From contig PMLH01000357.1 in the NCBI GenBank assembly GCA_003159055.1, positions 1-11,070 on the forward strand: a stretch of DNA of 11,070 nt, written 5' to 3'. The first letter of the stretch is position 1. Every line of letters begins with the position of its first letter. The position numbers were made by a program, and so were the translations under genes. The notes beneath the pieces were generated by a model, which saw nothing but the letters and a program-made list of their open reading frames with translations, ran no database searches and was not told the DNA's origin. This stretch comes from Myxococcales bacterium (GTDB lineage: Bacteria; Myxococcota; Polyangia; Fen-1088). Below are positions 1 through 5,483 of the stretch, piece after piece.

Positions 1-1
1 G

Positions 2-58
2 CTGGGGATCTCCCGCAAGAATCTCTGGGAGAAGATCGTCAAGCACGGGCTGCGCTAG
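2..58 (+). CDS. C-terminal end of an NtrC-family (sigma54-dependent) response regulator, partial
   Basis: Only the last 18 codons and the TAG stop are in the window; the gene runs off the left edge. The visible residues read LGISRKNLWEKIVKHGLR. This is the recognition-helix end of a Fis-type helix-turn-helix, the DNA-binding module that closes NtrC/PilR-like enhancer-binding proteins (the usual form is LGISRKTLWEKM followed by a basic tail). Such proteins bind upstream enhancer sites and use an AAA+ domain to open sigma54 promoters. The AAA+ and receiver domains are not visible, so NtrC-class membership is inferred from the Fis end alone. Its stop codon overlaps that of the converging kinase-like gene, and a sigma54-type promoter precedes the pilin operon in this window, which makes a functional link plausible but unproven. 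Confidence 0.75.
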   Translation: MGISRKNLWEKIVKHGLR

Positions 59-696
59 CCACGAGGCAACGAGAAGCGAAAGACGACCTCGCGCGCAGGT
101 TCCCTTTGGACCTCCAGCTTGCCGCCGTGGCATTCGACCAGGATGCGGGCCAGAAGAAACCCAAGCCCGAGCTCGTCGCCGCTGGGCACCACTGGCGCTG
201 TATCGGAGGTGGACGCCGGCGCGGCGACTGAAATCTCGACCTCGGCCTCGCCTGCGTTCACGCGCAGGTCGATTCCCGTACCGAGTACATCGAGGCGGAG
301 CCCGACCCGAATCAGATTGCCCACGATACGCTCAAGCCGACGCGCGTCCGCCGTGACGGGCAGCGGGCGATCCGGAACCATCGTGCGAACGCGATGGTTG
401 TCCGACGTCCGCACCTGGCGCGACAGGATTTCGGGCAACAGGCGAGCGAGGTCGTGCACGCGCAGATCGAGCGTGGTCTTCCCCGAGCACAGACGAGCCA
501 TGTCCGCGAGCTCCTGGGTCAGCTCGTCCAGCTTGCGCGCCGCAGAGACGATATTTTCGGCAAGCCGGCCTTCGTTCTCAAGACCCAACCTCGCAACCGA
601 TCGTTCGATGAGCTGGGCGTTGAGCTGGACGGACGTTAGCGGCGTGCGCATCTCGTGCAAGGCGAGATGGAGCAACTGGAAGTCTGCCGGATCCAT
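55..696 (-). CDS. Short sensorless histidine-kinase-like protein with degenerate ATPase motifs
   Basis: The product is 213 aa. It begins almost directly with a HisKA dimerisation and phosphoacceptor domain: HEMRTPLTSV with His14 and Glu15, followed by helices to about residue 70. A HATPase_c-like domain follows (about 80-210). The H box looks intact. In the ATPase domain the N box reads RIVGNLIRVGLR, so the second Asn of the usual NLxxNA is Val131. The G1 box (DxGxG) is absent, replaced around residues 155-162 by ISVAAPAS. The G2-like stretch GLGFLLARILVECHGG (177-192) is well kept. No sensor, HAMP or membrane segment exists, and an in-frame TGA lies 18 nt before the ATG (712-714), so the gene is not an obvious fragment of a longer frame. 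No clear ribosome site is visible. It lies 104 bp beyond the end of the PilX-VWA gene on the same strand and converges on the NtrC-type regulator. It could be a phosphotransfer or adaptor protein, or a decaying kinase. Confidence 0.8.
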   Translation of the reverse strand: MDPADFQLLHLALHEMRTPLTSVQLNAQLIERSVARLGLENEGRLAENIVSAARKLDELTQELADMARLCSGKTTLDLRVHDLARLLPEILSRQVRTSDNHRVRTMVPDRPLPVTADARRLERIVGNLIRVGLRLDVLGTGIDLRVNAGEAEVEISVAAPASTSDTAPVVPSGDELGLGFLLARILVECHGGKLEVQREPAREVVFRFSLPRG

Positions 697-720
697 GCCG
701 GCGATTATCCATCAGCTCGC

Positions 721-789
721 GCCCGATGGTACGGGCGATTGGAGATCTTCGGCGAAAATTCGATCGCCGGGCGCTGGCCATGGCGGCCA
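721..789 (-). other. Cluster of three short hairpins between the PilX-VWA gene and the kinase-like gene
   Basis: Three perfect short inverted repeats sit in the 104-bp gap: 721-725/732-736 (GCCCG, 6-nt loop), 750-755/764-769 (CGGCGA, 8-nt loop) and 775-779/785-789 (TGGCC, 5-nt loop). None is followed by a T-run on the minus strand, so they are not a standard intrinsic terminator. They could reduce read-through from the pilin operon into the kinase-like gene or protect the mRNA 3' end. In GC-rich DNA such repeats also arise by chance. Confidence 0.3.
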
Positions 790-800
790 AGGCAGGGTGG

Positions 801-2825
801 CTAGTTGCACGATCCGGTTGGCGGTAGCGTGGGGACACCCGTACACCCGTAGAAGATCTCCAGGCAGCCGCAATTTCCCTGGGCGACAAGGTTGCAAGCG
901 GCACCACCCAACGTGATCGATTGCATGGTCGAGTCGGTGTAGTCCCAATACCCATTCGAGTCATCCCCGTGGCCCCTCTGGCGTATTTGCGTAATGTGAC
1001 CAGAGCCATCGTTGATGCCAATTCCGACCTTTCCAGGATCGGGCGGCAATTGGGTGAGCGGAATGACGCAACTGTTTAGCTTGGCGACGATCTTATTGAG
1101 GGCGTCGGTAAGCGTTGCTTGGTCGTAGGCGGGGAAGTAGGCGTGGCAGTTGCCGGTCGCATCGTTGGCGGGACAGGGCCCCTGTGCGGTTCCCCCTAGT
1201 GTGGCCATGTGATTGAGCACGTTATTCATTGAAATGGCCGAGGCTCCAGATACTTGATCTCCACCAATGTTCACGCCGACCACGTAGGTGAAAATGCCTG
1301 CGTTGGTCGTATTGGTTAGCTCCTGGTAGGCCGTTTGCGTGGCGCTCACGTTATTACAGCCAAACTCAGTGCCTGCATAACAGTACGTTGCGTCTTTGCA
1401 AGTCGGGGTGCCATCGGTTGCGAGTATGATGTAGTGGGGGTTCCCGTCGGATAGATTCGTCAGATAGTCCCTTGCAGCTCGCATCGCATAATCGGTCGGC
1501 GTTCCTTGGCCCTTGGCGTAGGCAGGAATTGCGTTCTGGATGGCAGTGGCATTGTTTACCCTGCACGTGGGGTTGACGTTGTCAATGTGGTCCACTGTCA
1601 AATTGGGACCCATGCCAACCTGGCAGCCGGGCGATGTTTGATCATTCGGGAACAGCAGCAGCCCCCAGGCTAGCCCAGACTGCGTGAGATTCACCTCGTA
1701 CTTTATTATGGGGGCTACGTAGACAGCCCAGCGTCCAGTAGGGTAGGGCACCCCCGACGAGTCTAGTTCTCCCTGGTTATTTTGGTTCATGGAGCTCGAT
1801 TGATCCAGAACGATCAAGACATCTGGGATCTTGACCCTCTTGCACTGTGGGACAAGCGTCGGAGTGCTCGGGTTCGTCGTGCATCCGGTGGCTCCACCCG
1901 TCCCTGAAGCACCACCACCTCCGCCGGCGCCGCCTGTTCCGGTGGCTCCACCGGCTGTGCCGGTGCCGATACTGGTCCCGCCGCCGGCTCCGGTGGCTCC
2001 ACCAGCTCCAGGGGCACCGCCAGCGCCGGTGGCACCGCCGGTGGCGGGTGGATGCTGTTGATTGCCGCTGTTGACGACGATCCCGTTCTGAACCGAGGCG
2101 TTGTCATCGCAGCCGTTGGCCCCTGCAGAGCACAGGGCCGACAGGGGCGTTTGTGTTGCTTGCACCTTACCCAGGCTGGGTGACATCGTCACCTCCAACA
2201 CCACCCGCGTTCTGCCGTCCGAGGCGACGCCCTCGGACCTCACAACGACGGCGCCGTTGGGCGGGGGCGCCGGGGGAACCGCTGCACAAACTCCCGAATC
2301 CACGCCACCAGGCGCGTTGTCGCAGGTGTAGTTGCCCATGCGGCAGTCGGCCTGATCTTGGCGAATGTAGACGGTGTACTGTCCCATGGGTTGATTGAGC
2401 ACCGTGAGTCCGCTCGGCAACCCCGTGCTACGAACCACCGTGCTGGGGTAGCTCACAGCCTGCAGGGGAGTTGTCGAGTCCATCAGGATCGCGCCGCGCT
2501 TTGAAGTTCCGTCGCATTCGTTGACATTGATGGGGACCGAATCGCCGGCAGTTGGGTTCTTGCCGGCCAGCAGGACTGGCAGTGCGGGGATCGCACTGGG
2601 GTTGTTCAGCACTTGCTTCGCGCGTTCGAGTCCCGCCTCGGCGACGAGAAGGGCTTGGTTGCGCAGGTTGATGTTGGTGTTCATCTGGATGCTGCCGCTC
2701 GTGAGGAAGAGCCCCGTCATGCCGAGACCGAGCAGCACGACGAGGACGATGAGAACCACCAGAAGGACGGCGCCCCTGTCGGGCGAACCGTGGCGCTGTG
2801 TCGAGGCATTGGTTGTGGTTATCAT
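801..2825 (-). CDS. Modular minor pilin: PilX-like prepilin fused through a Gly-rich linker to a VWA (MIDAS) domain
   Basis: The product is 674 aa. Residues 17-45 give a class III prepilin signal and pilin helix: DRG|AVLLVVLIVL, with likely cleavage after Gly18 and no Glu at mature position 5 (Val23), as in GspK-like tip pilins. The stretch RNQALLVAEAGLERA (55-69) is the hallmark of the PilX N-terminal family. A pilin-like globular region follows to about 255. Residues 261-315 are a Gly/Ala/Thr repeat linker. Residues 331-590 form a VWA domain with a complete MIDAS: D341-x-S343-x-S345, T442/T444 and D471 in ILATDGTPTC. The C-terminal tail is Cys-rich; the protein has 21 Cys, suggesting an exported disulfide-bonded product. 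It is the last gene of the minor-pilin set, where pilX and then pilY1 usually lie. A strong GAGGAG at 2833-2838, 7 nt before the ATG, fixes the start. Predicted role: tip-located metal-dependent adhesin or pilus-priming subunit. The domains are clear; the role is inferred. Confidence 0.9.
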   Translation of the reverse strand: MITTTNASTQRHGSPDRGAVLLVVLIVLVVLLGLGMTGLFLTSGSIQMNTNINLRNQALLVAEAGLERAKQVLNNPSAIPALPVLLAGKNPTAGDSVPINVNECDGTSKRGAILMDSTTPLQAVSYPSTVVRSTGLPSGLTVLNQPMGQYTVYIRQDQADCRMGNYTCDNAPGGVDSGVCAAVPPAPPPNGAVVVRSEGVASDGRTRVVLEVTMSPSLGKVQATQTPLSALCSAGANGCDDNASVQNGIVVNSGNQQHPPATGGATGAGGAPGAGGATGAGGGTSIGTGTAGGATGTGGAGGGGGASGTGGATGCTTNPSTPTLVPQCKRVKIPDVLIVLDQSSSMNQNNQGELDSSGVPYPTGRWAVYVAPIIKYEVNLTQSGLAWGLLLFPNDQTSPGCQVGMGPNLTVDHIDNVNPTCRVNNATAIQNAIPAYAKGQGTPTDYAMRAARDYLTNLSDGNPHYIILATDGTPTCKDATYCYAGTEFGCNNVSATQTAYQELTNTTNAGIFTYVVGVNIGGDQVSGASAISMNNVLNHMATLGGTAQGPCPANDATGNCHAYFPAYDQATLTDALNKIVAKLNSCVIPLTQLPPDPGKVGIGINDGSGHITQIRQRGHGDDSNGYWDYTDSTMQSITLGGAACNLVAQGNCGCLEIFYGCTGVPTLPPTGSCN
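1881..2045 (-). repeat. Gly/Ala/Thr low-complexity linker-coding repeat
   Basis: This stretch encodes residues 261-315 of the PilX-VWA protein. It consists of imperfect copies of GGATGAGG- and GGAPGAGG-like units, seen in DNA as degenerate repeats of GGTGGCnCC / GCCGGTGGC on the plus strand. It joins the pilin part to the VWA part and is prone to length change by slippage. The opposite strand reads as a Pro/Ala-rich open frame, which is only its shadow. Confidence 0.8.
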
Positions 2826-2853
2826 CTTCTATCTCCTCAAGAGGGGGCGAGGA

Positions 2854-4191
2854 TCATAGGGGCTTGTTGTTGCGTGGATAGACCGTCGTGCTGAGCACGC
2901 GGCGGCGATATTGATCCTTGGGACGGGTGGTATAGCGGTGGTCTTCGATATCCAGGGGACCATTACCCGACAGGTTGGGGTCAATCAAATCATCGGGTGT
3001 GAGTGTGCGGACGACCATGGTCAAACGCACGGCCGTCGGTAGATTGCAGAAGCCTAGCGTGCCGGCGGCTGGGGGCGTATCACCGGGGACGTTGTTCCAC
3101 CATTCATCCGTCTTTTTCGAATTGTCGTCGATTCCTTCGTCCAGTTGACCGTTGAGGTTGGTCAGGTCAGGGGTCCCCAGCGTGCCGGTATCGCAAGCGA
3201 AGGCGACCTGCAGATCCTCAATGCCCTCTGCCAGTACCGGATCCGCACCGCTGCTTGCCGGCTGGTCCATTCGTCGCATCGCGAGTTGCGGAGTCCCTGC
3301 GCTGTTCGTCGCAATGTAGAAACGGACCCAGGTGAGCTGGCCAAAGTTGCGCACCCCTGCACTGTGGGAGCCGTCATTGAGCCAGTAGCCAGTTGGCAGG
3401 CCAATCGCACCGGGCGCTGGTGGAAGCATGAGCGGAACACTGACGCCCGGGTTCCACTGGATCCCGCCCGTGACATAGGGAGTCGGGTCACGAGTCAGTG
3501 TGTTCGAATTCGCGGGATCCCTGGTGATCTGGAACATGGTGCAGCCGCGATCCAGGCGGGGGTCGTTCCCGAATCCCCAGCTCGGTGTCACCAAGAGCAG
3601 GACGAACTCGCCCGCGCGGAACATGCTTCCTAGCGTGCTTCCCGTCTGGTCGCCGTTGAGGACGAGTGGGTCGGTGGTGGCGAGGAAGTCGTTGCCGCTG
3701 CTAAGGAACGCGTCGGTGTCGGTCCCTGACGTGCGGTTGCCGAAGGCGACCGTGACAATGTCGGTGTTCGGGACCACGCCGGTGTCGTTCGAGTTATTGA
3801 CGATCCAAAGAGGTGGAATCCATTGCATCTGGCCCCCGACGAATGCGCGAACGCCGGTCTGCGGGCACAATCCCAGGTTCGAGGTCACAGGTCCGTCGCT
3901 GGGGTTGGAGCTGTGGAGTCTGTCTGCCCCTTGTGTGCTAGGATTGGCATAGTTGGCGGGCCGTACGCACCCGTACATGCCACTGCCCGAGGCGCGCACG
4001 TAGCGTGTGACGACCTCCATGGCTGCCCAGACGTTCTGTTGGATGTTGAGAATCTTGGTCTGGGTTTCGTAGATGCGCTGTTGGCCAGCAAAGAACATGA
4101 AGGTCGAGGCGGCGATGATCGAGGAGATAATCAGGGTGATCATAATCTCCACCAGAGTCATCCCCGACGCCGGATGCTGTCCGCGTCTCAT
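2854..4191 (-). CDS. pilW: PilW-type minor pilin (prepilin with GspJ/PilW-like features)
   Basis: The product is 445 aa from the chosen ATG at 4191. An open frame extends further up to 4317, but that extension lies inside the coding sequence of the preceding pilin and would bury the prepilin signal. From 4191 the protein opens MRRGQHPASG|MTLVEIM, a class III signal with cleavage after Gly10 and Glu15 at mature position 5. A hydrophobic helix follows (11-34), then the amphipathic helix ETQTKILNIQQNVWAAMEVVTRYVR (split here into 42-54 and 55-66). The C-terminal part is a long extracellular domain that ends with a stretch like RRRVLSTTVYPRNN, typical of PilW/GspJ pilins. A GGAGGAAG at 4200-4207 lies upstream, and the start shares one base with the previous stop (TAATG), so translation is probably coupled. 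Role: minor pilin of the complex that primes type IV pilus assembly and sits near the tip. It is longer than most PilW proteins, so an expanded surface domain is likely. Confidence 0.88.
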   Translation of the reverse strand: MRRGQHPASGMTLVEIMITLIISSIIAASTFMFFAGQQRIYETQTKILNIQQNVWAAMEVVTRYVRASGSGMYGCVRPANYANPSTQGADRLHSSNPSDGPVTSNLGLCPQTGVRAFVGGQMQWIPPLWIVNNSNDTGVVPNTDIVTVAFGNRTSGTDTDAFLSSGNDFLATTDPLVLNGDQTGSTLGSMFRAGEFVLLLVTPSWGFGNDPRLDRGCTMFQITRDPANSNTLTRDPTPYVTGGIQWNPGVSVPLMLPPAPGAIGLPTGYWLNDGSHSAGVRNFGQLTWVRFYIATNSAGTPQLAMRRMDQPASSGADPVLAEGIEDLQVAFACDTGTLGTPDLTNLNGQLDEGIDDNSKKTDEWWNNVPGDTPPAAGTLGFCNLPTAVRLTMVVRTLTPDDLIDPNLSGNGPLDIEDHRYTTRPKDQYRRRVLSTTVYPRNNKPL

Positions 4192-4694
4192 TACCACGAC
4201 TTCCTCCGTTCCAAGTCGAGGCGCGTGGTCTTGGGCGTTCCGGAATCGTTGTTGTAGGTCACGATGACAGAGATGACGTAGGGCAGGCCGGGTGTATCCT
4301 TGCCGACGACCTTCCATTGGCGTTGCCAGCGGTAGACCGAGCCTTGTGCATCCGTGGGGGTAGTGGGGAGGCCCGAGCCGTCACTGCAGCGATGCCCTTG
4401 GACGTCCACAAATTCTGGGACCGGGGCGTTGCTTGCGTCCAGTGGCAACCATGCAAACCCGGCCAGGGGTGCGAGACCGAAGGCGATGTCTTCCGATTGG
4501 GTATCGGTACTGCGACTCGACAGCTCTTCCAGCTTCTGGCTTGCCAATCGCAATGCGACGGCAGCGTCGTTGGCATTTCTCGATGCGCTGATGATGGACG
4601 ACTGGACCGCGAGGGTTCCCATGAGGCCGATGGAACCAACCAGCATGGCCATCATGACCTCGAGAAGGGTGAACCCGGCTTGGCGTCGCATCAT
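4191..4694 (-). CDS. pilV: PilV-type minor pilin
   Basis: The product is 167 aa. MMRRQAG|FTLLEVMMAML gives prepilin cleavage after Gly7 and Glu12 at mature position 5, then a helix (SIGLMGTLAVQ, about 21-31) that closely follows the PilV/GspI pattern of an IGLLG segment after the LLEV motif. The globular part (about 60-167) ends in a basic tail. Role: minor pilin in the assembly-priming complex, inserted in the inner membrane and processed by the prepilin peptidase PilD. The start overlaps the stop of the upstream FimT-like gene by 4 nt (ATGA at 4691-4694); a second ATG follows at once, so the true start could be 4691. No strong Shine-Dalgarno is visible, which fits translational coupling. 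Confidence 0.88.
   Translation of the reverse strand: MMRRQAGFTLLEVMMAMLVGSIGLMGTLAVQSSIISASRNANDAAVALRLASQKLEELSSRSTDTQSEDIAFGLAPLAGFAWLPLDASNAPVPEFVDVQGHRCSDGSGLPTTPTDAQGSVYRWQRQWKVVGKDTPGLPYVISVIVTYNNDSGTPKTTRLDLERRKSW
4200..4207 (-). promoter_or_regulatory. Ribosome binding site of the PilW-type gene (fixes its start)
   Basis: On the minus strand this reads GGAGGAAG, about 8 nt before the ATG at 4191 and inside the last codons of the PilV-type gene. It supports 4191 rather than the far-upstream in-frame ATG at 4317 as the start of the PilW-type pilin. Confidence 0.7.
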
Positions 4695-5275
4695 AGGCCA
4701 CCCACCATCTGTGTGCTCGAGATGAACCCGGTGAGGCCGCCAACGCTGACCACGAAGGCCCGGTCTGGGTGGCCAAGATGTAGCTTCTCGTTGCAGACGA
4801 GCACGTCCCAGTTATCGTTGTTGAGCGTGCCGCCCAGGGCGGTAAAGACGATGTCATTGCTTCCCGGAGTGCTTTTCACGCTCGTGGTTCCCCAGTCGCC
4901 CGTGGTGTTTTGCCCGCCCGTCATCGGGGTGCTCCTATTTCTGAAGGCATTCCACGTGGCGACGGTCTGGTCCGCATCGCTGAGTGGTCCCCACGTGGTG
5001 CTGAGAAGAGTGGGGTTTCCAGTCGTTTCCTCGCGATACATGTCTATGCGCGTCCGGTTGAGGATCACGTGAACGTTCGAGCGATCTCCCATGGCCTGGA
5101 AACGAGCGCGCTGCAAGGTTTGAGCGACGATCTTTGCCCAGTCTCGACCTTTGCGCGCTGTATTGTCGCGCGCAATCAGCGGGGTCGAAAGCGCGGCGAG
5201 AATGGAGAGGATCACCACCACCACCATGGTTTCGGTCAGGGTAAAACCAGCGTCGGAGTTGCGGACATTCACCAT
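4691..5275 (-). CDS. fimT: GspH/FimT-type minor pilin
   Basis: The product is 194 aa from the ATG at 5275. MVNVRNSDAG|FTLTETMVVVV shows cleavage after Gly10 and Glu15 at mature position 5, then a hydrophobic helix with the SILAALSTP break (about 23-32). The following helix, with A-rich and RARFQAMGDRSNVHV-like features (about 45-65), is the GspH/FimT signature. The frame is open up to 5350, but the 25 extra residues would place a long non-prepilin extension before the signal, so the internal start was taken; a GGGGAAG lies just before it (5277-5283). It is the first gene of the minor-pilin set, the position occupied by fimU/fimT elsewhere. A sigma54-like promoter lies 21-36 nt upstream of the ATG. 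Role: component of the minor-pilin priming complex in the inner membrane and pilus tip. The choice between FimT and FimU names is uncertain. Confidence 0.87.
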   Translation of the reverse strand: MVNVRNSDAGFTLTETMVVVVILSILAALSTPLIARDNTARKGRDWAKIVAQTLQRARFQAMGDRSNVHVILNRTRIDMYREETTGNPTLLSTTWGPLSDADQTVATWNAFRNRSTPMTGGQNTTGDWGTTSVKSTPGSNDIVFTALGGTLNNDNWDVLVCNEKLHLGHPDRAFVVSVGGLTGFISSTQMVGGL

Positions 5276-5295
5276 GCTTCCCCGTCCCCAATGCT

Positions 5296-5311
5296 TGCAA
5301 ACATGCGGCCA
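5296..5311 (-). promoter_or_regulatory. Candidate sigma54 (-24/-12) promoter of the minor-pilin operon
   Basis: Read on the minus strand the site is TGGCCGCATGTTTGCA. It matches the sigma54 consensus TGGCACG-N4-TTGCA at TGGC and TTGCA with the required GG-N10-GC spacing. Transcription would start near 5285, about 10 nt before the pilin ATG, leaving a short leader that holds the GGGGAAG ribosome site. Sigma54 control of pilin genes through PilS/PilR is established in Pseudomonas and Myxococcus. An NtrC-type regulator end is present at the left edge of this window. The short leader is the main reservation. Confidence 0.55.
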
Positions 5312-5413
5312 GCCATAAACATGAGAGTTCTTGCCACGATCATAGGGCATACATCGGCAGCACTAGGAAAACATTTCATGGGGCGCAAACAGGTTCGTGG
5401 TCCGAGGTGAGCA

Positions 5414-5439
5414 AAGACCTACAACGTAGGCGCGGTCTT
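5414..5439. promoter_or_regulatory. Nested inverted repeat upstream of the sigma54-like promoter (possible activator site)
   Basis: CCTAC (5418-5422) and GTAGG (5426-5430) face each other across 3 nt, and the outer arms AAGACC (5414-5419) and GGTCTT (5434-5439) form a second, overlapping inverted repeat. There is no T-run, so it is a poor intrinsic terminator for the YfhO-type gene ending at 5484. Its centre lies about 140 bp upstream of the predicted sigma54 start, within the usual range for enhancer-binding proteins, so it may be an upstream activating site. Confidence 0.3.
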
Positions 5440-5483
5440 CGTCCCAGCCCCAACCGGGCATCCACCTGAGTTTGTCGACCGAT

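Noticed and set aside
119..916. Long plus-strand open frame opposite the kinase-like gene
   Set aside because: The translation is Arg/Ser-rich without any domain, while the minus strand encodes a recognisable HisKA domain; it is a high-GC shadow.
1831..2061. Plus-strand Pro/Ala/Val-rich open frame
   Set aside because: It is the exact antisense of the Gly-rich linker of the PilX-VWA gene; low-complexity GC-rich repeats open several frames at once.
4192..4317. N-terminal extension of the PilW-type frame to an ATG at 4317
   Set aside because: It lies wholly inside the PilV-type gene and would put 42 polar residues before a prepilin signal; a good ribosome site marks 4191.
5431..5446. Second GG-N10-GC match on the minus strand (TGGGACGAAGACCGCG)
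   Set aside because: It lacks the TTGC part of the -12 element; the spacing match alone is common in GC-rich DNA.
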